Shown one piece after another: positions 35,856 to 45,165 of a stretch of DNA of 64,000 bases. Below the pieces are notes generated by a model. That model searched no databases. It had not been told where the DNA came from and saw nothing but the letters and a program-made list of their open reading frames with translations. The position numbers and the translations under genes are program-made. Origin of the DNA: Novosphingobium sp. SG707. GTDB lineage: Bacteria; Pseudomonadota; Alphaproteobacteria; Sphingomonadales; Sphingomonadaceae. The DNA is taken from positions 316,833-380,832 of the forward strand of contig NZ_JAAZQL010000003.1 of assembly GCF_012275515.1 (NCBI RefSeq), read 5' to 3'. Within the stretch, counting starts at the first letter, position 1, and every line of letters starts with the position of its first letter.

Positions 35856-38051
35856 ATGGCCGCATATTCTTTTCGCCGCAGACTGGCGCTGCCGCTGGGG
35901 CTGCAAATGCTCGGACTGCTGGTGGGCGTCCTGATCGTGGCGCAATGCGCGACGCTGGCGCTGACCGTGCTGATCCCGCCCGCCAGCCCGCAGCGCTGGG
36001 ATCTTGAGGCGGTGGCGCGGATGCTGCTGGGCCATGGTTCACGGCAAAACGGGGCGGAAAGCGACAATCTGGAAATCCGGGCCATGAAAGGCCCTCCTGA
36101 TATCAGCGGCTCGGGCTGGCTGGTGTCGGAAACCTCGCGGGAGGCATTGGCGCGGCGGCTGGGGCAACGGTTGGATCACGTTGTCCTGGCCTTTTACACG
36201 CAATTGCCGGTGGGCGGGGTGGCGGTGCCGGCGGGCGGTTCGCGCGGGCCGATGGCCTTGAGCGACCCTGAGGGTTCGGACCTGTTTGCAGGTCTGCTCT
36301 CAGGCGCCATCGGCACCGCCCATGCGCAGGGGATGCATGGTGGCCCGCTGGGCGGCGGCGCGGCGGGTAATGGCTTTCCGGGCGGGGGTTTTCCGGGAGG
36401 AGGCTTTCCCGGTGGCGGCTTTCCGGGAGGCGGTTTCCCCGCAGGGCATCCCGGCGGCGGCATGCCCGGAGGAGGCGTTCCCGGCGGCGGTCCTCCGGGG
36501 GGCCATCATCCTGCCGGGGGTACTCCGGGCGGCGGTCCTCCGGGCGGAAGCGCTCCGGGCGGCCATGCCCCCGGCGCCAGTCCCGCAGCCAATAGCACAG
36601 GCAGCGCGCCTGCCAATGCAACCCCGCATTCCGCCGCTCCCACCACGCCTGCCGGCGGCCAGCAGAGCCAGACCAGCGGCGCCGCGCGGATCACCGCGCC
36701 CGGCGCAACGGGGCTGGGCTCCGGCGGGCAAGGCCCCGGCGCGAATGGCGGCCCCATGGGACCGGCCATGGTTGGCCCGATGGCCTCGCTGGGCAATCCC
36801 GGCCCGGCCTCGGTTCCGCCCTCCGCTCTGCCGCCGATCCATCTGCCGCGCGCAGCGGGCGCAACCCCCGCTCGCCCTGCCGCCGCCGATCCGGATGCCG
36901 CGCGCGTTGACGCCCCGCAGGCCGAAGCCTCCACGCCCTCTCACGCCGCCGCCCCATCGCTGCCCGCTGCGCCTGCCCCTGCGGCCGCCGATTCGGGCGC
37001 GGCGACGCCTGATTCCGCGCCGCTGGGCGTGCCGCAACCGATCCCTTTCCGCGAAGGCAAGGGCGCGCTTTCCTTCACCACGCCGCCTTTTATCGAGGGC
37101 GATTTCGTCGCCGCTATGCGTCAGGATGACGGCACATGGATCGCCGTGGCCCCGCGCGCCGAACCCTTTCCCAACCGCTGGCAAAAGCGGGTGATGCTGT
37201 GGTTTCTGCTCTCGCTGCTGATCACGGTGCCGCTGGCGCTGATGTTTGCGCGGCGCATCGTCAAACCGCTCGAAGGCTTTGCCCGCGCCGCCGAGGTGCT
37301 GGGGCGCGATCCTTCGGCCAATGTCGTGCCTTTGTCAGGGCCTGCCGAGGTGGGCCGGGCCGCGCGCGCCTTTAATCAGATGCGCGACCGGCTGCGCGCC
37401 TTTGTCGATGATCGCACCGCGATGGTGGGCGCGATCAGTCACGATTTGCGCACCCCTTTGACGCGCCTGCGTTTCCGGCTGGAGGATGTGCCCGATGAAC
37501 AACGCGACGCCTTGCTGGCCGAGGTGGACGAGATGGAGATGATGATCAGTCAGGTCATTGCCTTCATCCGCGAAGCATCGACCCCCGGTGCCCGGCAAAG
37601 GCTGGATCTGGCCACGCTGGTGGCCGATGCGGTCGAGGATGCGCGCGTGATGGGCGACCGGGTGCGGCTGGATATCACCACCCCGATCCGGGTCGAGGTC
37701 GATCCGCTGGGCATTCGCCGCCTCTTGGGAAATCTGCTTGAAAACGCGCTGAAATATGGCCAGCAGGCGCGGGTGCGCGTATTGGTGAATGAGCAGGGGG
37801 CCGTGGCCGAGATTGTCGACAATGGGCCGGGCATCCCGCAAGAGGACCGTGAGCGCGCCTTTGAACCCTTCTTCCGCTGCGAACAGGCCATCGAATCGGA
37901 CAAGCCGGGCAGCGGGCTGGGGCTGGCGGTATGCCGCTCCATCGCGCGGGCGCATGGCGGCGATGTCCTGCTGGAGCAGCGCGAGGAAGGCTTTGTCGCC
38001 AAGCTGGTGCTGCCCACGCTCTATGACGACATGATGCCCAAGGCGGCATGA
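35856..38051 (+). CDS. EnvZ-type sensor histidine kinase with collagen-like periplasmic insert
   Basis: 731 residues from ATG 35856. First helix about 10-40 (LALPLGLQMLGLLVGVLIVAQ), second helix about 446-465, then HAMP, HisKA with AISHDLRTPLTRL (phospho-His about 529) and HATPase (NLLENALKYG, DNGPGIP, GSGLGLAVC). The periplasmic part is about 400 residues instead of the usual 100-150. It contains a run of GGGFP and related Gly-Pro units (about residues 160-241) and then a long Ala/Pro/Gly/Ser-rich stretch before a short structured segment next to helix 2. Divergent from the OmpR gene; its stop overlaps the start of an outer-membrane protein gene (ATGA). Confidence 0.9.
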   Translation: MAAYSFRRRLALPLGLQMLGLLVGVLIVAQCATLALTVLIPPASPQRWDLEAVARMLLGHGSRQNGAESDNLEIRAMKGPPDISGSGWLVSETSREALARRLGQRLDHVVLAFYTQLPVGGVAVPAGGSRGPMALSDPEGSDLFAGLLSGAIGTAHAQGMHGGPLGGGAAGNGFPGGGFPGGGFPGGGFPGGGFPAGHPGGGMPGGGVPGGGPPGGHHPAGGTPGGGPPGGSAPGGHAPGASPAANSTGSAPANATPHSAAPTTPAGGQQSQTSGAARITAPGATGLGSGGQGPGANGGPMGPAMVGPMASLGNPGPASVPPSALPPIHLPRAAGATPARPAAADPDAARVDAPQAEASTPSHAAAPSLPAAPAPAAADSGAATPDSAPLGVPQPIPFREGKGALSFTTPPFIEGDFVAAMRQDDGTWIAVAPRAEPFPNRWQKRVMLWFLLSLLITVPLALMFARRIVKPLEGFARAAEVLGRDPSANVVPLSGPAEVGRAARAFNQMRDRLRAFVDDRTAMVGAISHDLRTPLTRLRFRLEDVPDEQRDALLAEVDEMEMMISQVIAFIREASTPGARQRLDLATLVADAVEDARVMGDRVRLDITTPIRVEVDPLGIRRLLGNLLENALKYGQQARVRVLVNEQGAVAEIVDNGPGIPQEDRERAFEPFFRCEQAIESDKPGSGLGLAVCRSIARAHGGDVLLEQREEGFVAKLVLPTLYDDMMPKAA

Positions 38052-39010
38052 TGAAGCGGATGATCCTTGGCGCCGCATTGGCGATGACGGGCGGGGCGAT
38101 GACGGGAGGTGCGGCGCAGGCCCAGCAGGCGGAAACCGCGCAGGCGGAAACAGCCCGGCCCGAAAGACTGGAAATCCCCGCCGCCGCACCGGTCGATGCC
38201 GCCCCCGCCGATCCCGCTCCCGTTGATCCCAAGGCGATCTGGGTCGCCAGCGCCACCGGCGGCGTGGTCGACCGCGACACCACCTCCTCCAGCCCCTATG
38301 GCGCGCTGGCCATCACCCGTTACAAGGGGCCGACCTATCTGCGCGCGGCCTACACCCTGTTTGGCGGCACGCTGCAACAGGCCGATGCGGCGATCCCGTC
38401 CACCTATCACATCGGCTCGATCGGCGCGGGGGGCAATTGGCACGGCTGGGTGGCCGATGCCTATGTCAGCTATGGCCGACAGGTTTACGGCGCGATTCAG
38501 GCGCAGGGCACCGCGCGGCAAAGCGGGGTGGCATCGGGGGCGGATTATGTTGCGGCGGGGCTGCGGCTGGGCCGCGTGTTTCAGCCATGGGCGCGTTGGT
38601 ACATCACCCCGACGATTGCCGGGCAATATGTCTATACCCGCTCACTGCATCAGCGGTTCGATTTTTCCACCCTGTCATGGTCGGACTTTGAATTGCGCGA
38701 AAGGGCGCTGACGGGCATCGCCTCGGTGCGGGTGGACCGCGCGCTGGGGCGGCGGGGGCAGCATTATCTGGGCCTGTCCTATTCGCATTACGTCACCGAC
38801 AATGGCATGACGACATGGCAACTCGCCCCGCCGCCCGACACATCCGGGCCGCAGCCGCTGCGCACCCCCGACGGGTTTGACGAAGTGGCGCTCTCGGGCA
38901 TGTGGCAGATCCGCCCCCGGCTCTGGCTGGATACGCAGGTGGCGCGCACGGCGGGCGCGGTGGCGGGCAACAGCACCACCGCATCCATCGGGTTGCGGGT
39001 GCGGTTCTAA
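38048..39010 (+). CDS. Outer-membrane beta-barrel protein, unknown function
   Basis: 320 residues. Signal peptide MMKRMILGAALAMTGGAMTG with AQAQQ cleavage context, a Pro/Ala-rich linker (about 25-62), then alternating polar/aromatic strands (TYLRAAYTLFGG, WVADAYVSYGRQVY, WYITPTIAGQYVYTRS) ending in SIGLRVRF, the terminal Phe of outer-membrane barrels. It resembles autotransporter-type or porin-like barrels without a passenger. The start overlaps the stop of the sensor kinase, implying a shared operon. Confidence 0.75.
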   Translation: MMKRMILGAALAMTGGAMTGGAAQAQQAETAQAETARPERLEIPAAAPVDAAPADPAPVDPKAIWVASATGGVVDRDTTSSSPYGALAITRYKGPTYLRAAYTLFGGTLQQADAAIPSTYHIGSIGAGGNWHGWVADAYVSYGRQVYGAIQAQGTARQSGVASGADYVAAGLRLGRVFQPWARWYITPTIAGQYVYTRSLHQRFDFSTLSWSDFELRERALTGIASVRVDRALGRRGQHYLGLSYSHYVTDNGMTTWQLAPPPDTSGPQPLRTPDGFDEVALSGMWQIRPRLWLDTQVARTAGAVAGNSTTASIGLRVRF

Positions 39011-39024
39011 GCTGTTCCCCGCAC

Positions 39025-40308
39025 CTATTCCGGATTGGGCAGCCGCTCGACCCGGTTGACGACAAAGGCATAAGAGGCCGCGCCAAGGCAGGCCATCGCC
39101 CCGATAAAGATCAGGCCGATGAAGAAGGAACCCGTCCGCCCCACCGTCATGCCGATGATGATCGGCGTGGCGATGCCCGCCAGATTGGTGCAGAGGTTGA
39201 ACAGGCCCCCGGTGAGGCCCGCCAGCCGCGTGGGCGCGATTTCCGACACCAAAGTCCAGCCCAGATTGGACATGCCCTGACCGAAAAAGGCGATGCTCAT
39301 CACCGCGATCACGGCGGCGTCGCTTTCCAGCCAGATGGCCAGAATGATGAGGGTGGAAAGCATCAGGCCCGTAATGACCGGAGCCTTGCGCGCGGCGGCC
39401 AGCGAGACACCGCCACGCAGCAGCCGGTCCGACGCCTGCCCTCCCGCCAGCACGCCAAGGGACGCCGCCATAAAGGGCACCATCGCGTAGATCCCGGCTT
39501 TCAGCCAATCCATATGCCGCTCGCTGGCCAGATAGGTCGGGAACCAGGTGAGGAAGAAGACCAGCGTGGAATTGGTGGCGAATTGGCCGATCGAGGCGCC
39601 GATGATGCTGCGCTGGCGCAGCAGATAGGCGACATCGCTCCAGCGGAAGGGGCGCGGGGGTTCGGATTGGGTGGCCCCGCCATCGGCGCGGATCAGGGCC
39701 AATTCGGCCTCGTTGACCCCCACATGCTCCGCCGGGTCGCGATAGAGCCGATGCCACACCAGACCATAGCCGATCCCGATCCCGCCCACGATCCAGAACA
39801 AGGCGCGCCAGCCCCAATGGGCGGCCATCCAGAACAGCACCGGGCTGCAAAAAGCGATGCCGAAATACATGCCCACCGAATAGATCGAATTGGCCCGCGC
39901 CCGTTCGCCGCGCGGAAACCATGCGATCAAAACGCGGCTGTTGGCGGGAAAGCATGGCGCCTCGGCCGCGCCCAGCCCGAGGCGCACCGCGATCAGCGCC
40001 CAGCCGCCGCGCACCATGCCCTGCATCACCGTGCAGGCCGACCAGATCGAGAGCGAGAGCGCATAGGTCAGCCGCGTGCCATAGCGGTCGAGGAAGATCC
40101 CGCCCGGCACCTGCGCCAGCGCATAGCTCCACGAAAAGGCGGCGAAAACCAGCCCCATCATCTCCGGCCCGAGGCCCAGCTCGCGGCTCATCGCCGGGGC
40201 GGCCACGCCCATCAGCGTGCGGTCGAGATAATTGAGCGCCGTAGCCAGCGCGACCAGCGCCAGCATCGCATAGCGCTTGCGGGTCGGTTTCCCCACTTGC
40301 GACTTCAT
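39025..40308 (-). CDS. MFS transporter, ACS (anion:cation symporter) family
   Basis: 427 residues, 12 hydrophobic segments, LNYLDRTLMGVAAP and GGIFLDRYGTRLTY signatures near the N-terminus as in hexuronate/glucarate/galactonate or aromatic-acid ACS transporters. Probably imports an organic acid. Its start overlaps the stop of the next upstream gene (ATGA), and it ends 14 nt from the convergent barrel gene. Confidence 0.9.
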   Translation of the reverse strand: MKSQVGKPTRKRYAMLALVALATALNYLDRTLMGVAAPAMSRELGLGPEMMGLVFAAFSWSYALAQVPGGIFLDRYGTRLTYALSLSIWSACTVMQGMVRGGWALIAVRLGLGAAEAPCFPANSRVLIAWFPRGERARANSIYSVGMYFGIAFCSPVLFWMAAHWGWRALFWIVGGIGIGYGLVWHRLYRDPAEHVGVNEAELALIRADGGATQSEPPRPFRWSDVAYLLRQRSIIGASIGQFATNSTLVFFLTWFPTYLASERHMDWLKAGIYAMVPFMAASLGVLAGGQASDRLLRGGVSLAAARKAPVITGLMLSTLIILAIWLESDAAVIAVMSIAFFGQGMSNLGWTLVSEIAPTRLAGLTGGLFNLCTNLAGIATPIIIGMTVGRTGSFFIGLIFIGAMACLGAASYAFVVNRVERLPNPE

Positions 40309-40991
40309 TGCGCGTCCCGCTTTTCCAGCGTGTAGGCCACGTCATAGGCCTGCGCCAAAGGTTCGGCGAAACCGGCCTGCTCGACGGCGGCGACCATGGC
40401 GCCCTGCGCCGCGCTCGCTTCGGCCAATCCCATGCATTCGGCCACGATGACCAGATCGAAGGGCGGCTCGCTCATCGGCGGGCGCAATTCGGTTTCGGAG
40501 GTGCGGATTTCGGAATAATCGGGCCGGGCGGCGGCCAAATGCACCGAGGTCACCGCCGGCATGGCCTCAATCGCGGCCAGCGCGGGGGTCAGCGCGCGAT
40601 GCCCCTCGCCCTCGTCCATCCCGGCGGGCAGGCGCAGGCGCAGCGACACCAGCGCACCCCCCACCCCGCGCCCGCCGGTTTCCAGCACCTCGCAAGCCAT
40701 GCGCAGGAAATTGCGGAAATGGGGCGCGATGGACTGGGTCCATTCGGTGGGGAAATTCAGGCTGTGGGCATAATCATCGGCCACAAAGCTGGCCAGATCG
40801 GCGCCTTCATACAGGGTGAAATAGGTTTGGCGCTCCAGCCCCCGGTTCACCCCCCGGCGCGAGCGGCGAAACCCGGCGTGGTCCAGTCGCTCGGGCATAT
40901 GCTGATGCGTGTGCCACTGGTGGTAATCATCGTCGCCCTGCGCGGTGATGTCATGCCACATGATGATGAATGCGCGACCTTTAAGCGCCAT
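40305..40991 (-). CDS. Dimeric alpha/beta-barrel-like protein, unknown function
   Basis: 228 residues. MALKGRAFIIMWHDITAQGDDDYHQWHTHQHMPERL resembles the N-terminus of small ferredoxin-fold (EthD/DUF4286-like) proteins, and the C-terminal half looks like a second such unit (FDLVIVAECM...). The His/Trp cluster could bind a ligand or metal. Translationally coupled with the MFS gene and downstream of an AraC regulator, so probably part of catabolism of the transported compound. ATG 40991 avoids an upstream frame extension with non-coding composition. Confidence 0.7.
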   Translation of the reverse strand: MALKGRAFIIMWHDITAQGDDDYHQWHTHQHMPERLDHAGFRRSRRGVNRGLERQTYFTLYEGADLASFVADDYAHSLNFPTEWTQSIAPHFRNFLRMACEVLETGGRGVGGALVSLRLRLPAGMDEGEGHRALTPALAAIEAMPAVTSVHLAAARPDYSEIRTSETELRPPMSEPPFDLVIVAECMGLAEASAAQGAMVAAVEQAGFAEPLAQAYDVAYTLEKRDAQ

Positions 40992-41094
40992 AGTCTTCCC
41001 CGTTATGCTTGCCTTGTCAGGCCGGTCTATCAGCAAGGCGCAGCCCCGACGCTGCTTGGGGGCGAACAAATGCTTGGCTCGCGATGCACGCGGG

Positions 41095-42057
41095 TCAATG
41101 CAGGTTCTGTTCCATGTCCTGCTGTCCCTGACCCTCTTGCCGCCACTGGCCGGGCGTCTGGCCGACATGGGCTTTGAACCGGCGGGAAAAATGGCTGGGA
41201 TCGCAAAAGCCCGAACGCCAGCCGATTTCCGACACCGACAATTCGGCAAAGCGCGGATCTTTCAACAAGGCGCAGGCGTGTTGCAGACGCACGGCGAAAA
41301 GTTCCTGCACATAGGTCGTGCCCTCCTGCGCCAGAATCTTGTGCAGATAGCGCGGCGAGATCGCCACCTCGGCGGCGACGCTGGCCGCATCAAGTTCATG
41401 TTCGAAAAAGCGGTTCTGGATGGCGGTGCGGATGCGGCGGTAAAGCTGGCGCGTGTGGTTCGACAGGCGGCTTTCATTGGCCCCCAGCATCAGTGCCAGC
41501 GCCCCGCCGATCTGTTGCGTGCAAAGCCTGCGCCATGCCTCATCGCCGCGATCATCGCGGATCGCCTCGGTCAACGTCGCCTCCAGCACGCCATGCCATG
41601 GGTCACCCGCGCGCACCACCCGCGCCACTGCCGCTTCGGGCGAGGGCAGCCAGCAGCGCACCCATTCAATCGGCAGGCGCGCCACGATATGCTCCGACCC
41701 ATGCTCGGTGGTGACGCTGTAGGGCTGGCGATTGTCGAGCAGCACCATGTCGCCCGGCCCCAGATCGACCCGGCGGCCATAATGATCGACCTGCCATGCG
41801 CCGCTGCGGATCCAGTTGAGGTTGAGATGGGGCTGCCGCTCACGCGCCGCCGCGCCTTGGGATCGCACCACGCTATGCGCGCTGCCGATGGAAATCGCGC
41901 TCAGTTTGAGCGGGCCAAGGTCATGCTGCTGCATACTGGCCGCCACGCCCTCGTCCTTGCTGGTAAAGTCCAGTTCAAAGATCGCCTCACAGATCGCCTC
42001 ACGCCAGTAAACCAGATGGTTCACTTCTGCATGGGTGTCGGTGGACCATGAACGCAT
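41095..42057 (-). CDS. AraC family transcriptional regulator
   Basis: 320 residues: N-terminal ligand-binding domain of the AraC-binding-like-14 type (WIRSGAWQVDHYGRRVDLGPGDMVLLDNRQPY) and C-terminal double helix-turn-helix (ASVAAEVAISPRYLHKIL and ELSVSEIGWRSGFCDPSHFSRRFKAHVGQTPGQWR). GGGAG 8 nt before ATG 42057. Likely activator of the TonB receptor upstream and/or the MFS gene pair downstream. Confidence 0.9.
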   Translation of the reverse strand: MRSWSTDTHAEVNHLVYWREAICEAIFELDFTSKDEGVAASMQQHDLGPLKLSAISIGSAHSVVRSQGAAARERQPHLNLNWIRSGAWQVDHYGRRVDLGPGDMVLLDNRQPYSVTTEHGSEHIVARLPIEWVRCWLPSPEAAVARVVRAGDPWHGVLEATLTEAIRDDRGDEAWRRLCTQQIGGALALMLGANESRLSNHTRQLYRRIRTAIQNRFFEHELDAASVAAEVAISPRYLHKILAQEGTTYVQELFAVRLQHACALLKDPRFAELSVSEIGWRSGFCDPSHFSRRFKAHVGQTPGQWRQEGQGQQDMEQNLH

Positions 42058-42156
42058 GGCATTTCTCCCACAATCTTCCGGCATTTTTGCCTCTATCCTC
42101 TGCGCGCCAGCCTAACGCAGGCCGGACCTCCTGACAACATATGTTCACACTGGTAC

Positions 42157-42190
42157 ACAAAACGGCCCCGACAGACAGACTGCCGGGGCC
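42157..42190 (-). terminator. Terminator after the TonB receptor gene
   Basis: GGCCCCG (42190-42184 on the minus strand) pairs with CGGGGCC (42170-42164), followed by GTTTTGTG. It lies about 22 nt after the receptor stop and before the AraC gene, so the two are separate transcripts. Confidence 0.75.
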
Positions 42191-42211
42191 AAGGGTGGAT
42201 GATGGCCGGGC

Positions 42212-44983
42212 TCAGAACTTGTGGCTGATTTCAAAGGTCCAGATGCGGCCCCAGACATTGTGGTTGTTGGTATCGACCGCATTGGTGCCCGACAGGACAA
42301 TCGGCGGCGCCTTGTCGGTCAGGTTCTGCACCCCCAGCGCCAGCCGCGTGCCGCTCAGCCAGCGGTGGTTCTCGCCAAATTCATAGCCCAGATTGCCGTC
42401 GAAGGTCGTCCAAGCCGGGATCTGCGTATCGGGCAGTTTGACGCCCGCCACGGTGATCGTGGCATTGTTGAGATAGGAGCCGACATAATTGGCCGCGATA
42501 TTGGCGTTGAACCCGTCCTTGCGCCAGGACACCGAGGCCCGCCCACGCGAGGACACCTGAAAACCGAATGTGTCCAGCGCATTGAACAGCGCCCCCGTCG
42601 GCGTCAGGCTCTTTTGCAGGTTGAGGATCTTGGTAAAGCTGCCGTCAAAGGCAAAGGTGCCCGCCCTGGTTTCCAGACGATAGTTGAGCGTAAAGTCCAG
42701 CCCGCTTTGCTTCACATTGCCAAGGTTCTGCGTACCGCCGTTCACAATGCCGGTCAGCGTGCAGTCATTGATCGTGCTGGGGGTAAACACCGCGTTCTTG
42801 TCGGTCAGGAAGGGCAGATAGGCCGGATTATAGGTCGCGTAATTGCCGTTGACGCAGGTGCTGGGTTGGGGCGCGACGATGAAATAGTCGCTGTAGAGCG
42901 CGCGATTGGCCGGGCTGGAAAGGACCAGCGCATTGGTCGCCGTCTGGTTGGGCAGGTTCTCGATGCGGTTCTTGTAATTGACGTTGTAATAGGTGACGCC
43001 GAATTTCAGATTGGGCGTGAAGGCAGGCGTCAGATCCAGCCCCAGCGACCAGACGGTCGCCGATTCCGGCTTCAGCCCCGCGGTGTTGCCGGTGCGGTTG
43101 AGCACTGCGCTCTGGCCCGTGCTCGACAGCGTGACGGGCACCGAGGGATCATTGGCGCCATTGGCGATATAGGCGCGGTTGGTCTGGCCCACGGTTGCCG
43201 GATTGCTCTCGATCAGCGTGGGCGCGCGGAACGATGTGCCCCAACTGCCGCGCAGCTTGACGCCGCCCGTCGGCTGCCATGTCAGGCCGAATTTGGGATT
43301 GGCCGTGGTGCCGAAATCGGAATATTTGTCCCAGCGCACCGCCGCGCTCAGATCCAGCCGGTCAAAGCCGGGGATGCGGTTGGCCGCACCGAACATCGGA
43401 ATGAACGCCTCGCCATAGGCCGAGGAAACATGGCGCCCGCTCTTGGTGCTGCGCGACACCTGAAAGGCGTTTTGCAGGTTGAGCTTGTTTTGCGCCAAGA
43501 GCCAGAACCAATATTCGGTATATTCCCCGCCCAGCGCCACCTTGACCGACCCAGCGGGCAGATCGAACAGCGCCCCGCTGATTTTGGTGCCGAAATCGGC
43601 GGTGCGGAATTTGGCCTCCTGCAGGAAGCCGCCGATCAGCATGTCGGCCCCGCTCTGCTGGCCGGGCTGATAGGGGTTGAAGGTGGAATAATAGCTGGGA
43701 TTGTTGGCGATAACGGCGGCAATGGTGGTGTTGGCCTGCGGCTGACACACGTTGCACCCGGACGAAAAGCCGTAGGAGCCATAGGTCGTCCAGTCGAAAC
43801 CCTTGAAGATGCGGGCCTTATATTCCAGCGTGGAGTTGAACGTCTCCTCCTTGTTGCGCTGGGTCAGATCGTAATTGGCGTAATTCAGGCCCAGATTATA
43901 GACCAGCGTCTCGTTGCCCGTGGTCAGGCCGGGGATATACCACGGGCTGCTGGGGGTCAGGTTGATCGAGATATTGGGCAGGGCCTCCTGCGCGCGGGCG
44001 GAGTTTTCGCGGCGGTTGTAATTGACCGTGCCGCTCAGCTCGCCCGAGCCGATGGTCTGATGGGCCTTGAGCAGCACGCTGATCTGTTTGCGGCTGGAAA
44101 AGTAATCATACATGTCCGCCGGATCGGCCAGTGTGGGATTGCCTTTCAGCGCCGTCACCTGCGCGGCCGTAGGCACCGCGCCATTGGTGGCGGGCAGGCC
44201 GTAAACCGTGCTGCCGATGATCAGCGCGCCGGGCGTTCCGGGAAACACCGTGGTGCCGATCAGATTGTTGTTGTTGCCGCCATAGGGACGCAAATCATTG
44301 CGCAGATAATCGCGCGCGGCGCGTTTTACCGGATCGCGGTCGGTATAGCTGAAGCCCAGCATGAAGCCGCCCTCGCTCCAGCGATGGCCCAATACGCCTT
44401 CAAACGCGCGCTGGTCATAGAGCGTGTGATTATAGCGGCCCGTCAGTTCCAGCCCTTCATAATCCTTGCGCAGCACATAATTGACCACGCCCGCCACCGC
44501 GTCCGACCCGTAAATGGCCGAGGCGCCGTCGGTGACGACCTCCACGCGCTCGATCGCGGCAAAGGGGATGACGGAAGGATCGGGGATCTGCGAAATCACC
44601 CCCTGCGGCGCCCAGCGATGGCCATCGAACAGCAACAGCGTGGCATTGTTGCCCAGCCCGCGCAGGTTGACGCCCTGTTGCCGCCCGCCGGTCGAATTCT
44701 GGCTGGTGCCAAGGCTGGACCCCTGCGGCAATTGGGCGATCAATTGCGCCGTGTCGCGCACGCCGCTGGCCACAAGGCTGGCGCGGTCCATCGTGACGGT
44801 GGCCGAACCGACCGGGGCCACGCCCTTGATCGCGGTGCCGGTCACGATGATTTCGGCATCCTGTTTGCTGGCCGATTCGGCCGCCCCGTGGCCGGTGATA
44901 TCCTGCGCATGGGCCGCGCCCGCCATGGCCAGCGCCATATAGGAAATGCCCAAAGCCACGCGGCCTGTTTGCCCGATCTTCAT
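42212..44983 (-). CDS. TonB-dependent outer-membrane receptor
   Basis: 923 residues. Signal peptide (MKIGQTGRVALGISYMALAM...AHAQ), plug domain with EIIVTGTAIKG, LRGLGNNATLLLFDGHRW and VEVVTDGASAIYGSDAVAGVVNYVLRK, then a long 22-stranded barrel ending in TFEISHKF. The plug motifs resemble sphingomonad receptors for plant-derived carbohydrates and aromatics rather than siderophores, but the ligand is unknown. Transcribed ahead of an AraC regulator and an ACS transporter. Confidence 0.95.
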   Translation of the reverse strand: MKIGQTGRVALGISYMALAMAGAAHAQDITGHGAAESASKQDAEIIVTGTAIKGVAPVGSATVTMDRASLVASGVRDTAQLIAQLPQGSSLGTSQNSTGGRQQGVNLRGLGNNATLLLFDGHRWAPQGVISQIPDPSVIPFAAIERVEVVTDGASAIYGSDAVAGVVNYVLRKDYEGLELTGRYNHTLYDQRAFEGVLGHRWSEGGFMLGFSYTDRDPVKRAARDYLRNDLRPYGGNNNNLIGTTVFPGTPGALIIGSTVYGLPATNGAVPTAAQVTALKGNPTLADPADMYDYFSSRKQISVLLKAHQTIGSGELSGTVNYNRRENSARAQEALPNISINLTPSSPWYIPGLTTGNETLVYNLGLNYANYDLTQRNKEETFNSTLEYKARIFKGFDWTTYGSYGFSSGCNVCQPQANTTIAAVIANNPSYYSTFNPYQPGQQSGADMLIGGFLQEAKFRTADFGTKISGALFDLPAGSVKVALGGEYTEYWFWLLAQNKLNLQNAFQVSRSTKSGRHVSSAYGEAFIPMFGAANRIPGFDRLDLSAAVRWDKYSDFGTTANPKFGLTWQPTGGVKLRGSWGTSFRAPTLIESNPATVGQTNRAYIANGANDPSVPVTLSSTGQSAVLNRTGNTAGLKPESATVWSLGLDLTPAFTPNLKFGVTYYNVNYKNRIENLPNQTATNALVLSSPANRALYSDYFIVAPQPSTCVNGNYATYNPAYLPFLTDKNAVFTPSTINDCTLTGIVNGGTQNLGNVKQSGLDFTLNYRLETRAGTFAFDGSFTKILNLQKSLTPTGALFNALDTFGFQVSSRGRASVSWRKDGFNANIAANYVGSYLNNATITVAGVKLPDTQIPAWTTFDGNLGYEFGENHRWLSGTRLALGVQNLTDKAPPIVLSGTNAVDTNNHNVWGRIWTFEISHKF

Positions 44984-45121
44984 CCTGTCCCCCTTGTTGG
45001 TGTCCGGTTGTTTTGCCGGATTATGGTTCCGGCATACGCCCCGGCGACCCCTGCGCCCCTAGCTGCGAAGGCCCCAATCTCTGGACTGAGACTGCACAGG
45101 CGGGGACCGGGCAGCGGGCAG

Positions 45122-45149
45122 CAAAACGCCCGGCTTTTGGGGCCGGGCG
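45122..45149 (-). terminator. Terminator after the ThuA-like gene
   Basis: CGCCCGGC (45127-45134) and GCCGGGCG (45142-45149) form an 8-bp stem with a 7-nt loop; on the minus strand it is followed by TTTTGC. It closes the GH43-PQQ-ThuA operon. The remainder of 44984-45165 is the TonB receptor leader. Confidence 0.85.
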
Positions 45150-45165
45150 CTCGCGGGAGGAGAGT

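Noticed and set aside
36333..36580. Gly-Pro repeat DNA as a CRISPR-like or tandem satellite
   Set aside because: Units are short, variable codons in frame with a clear kinase gene.
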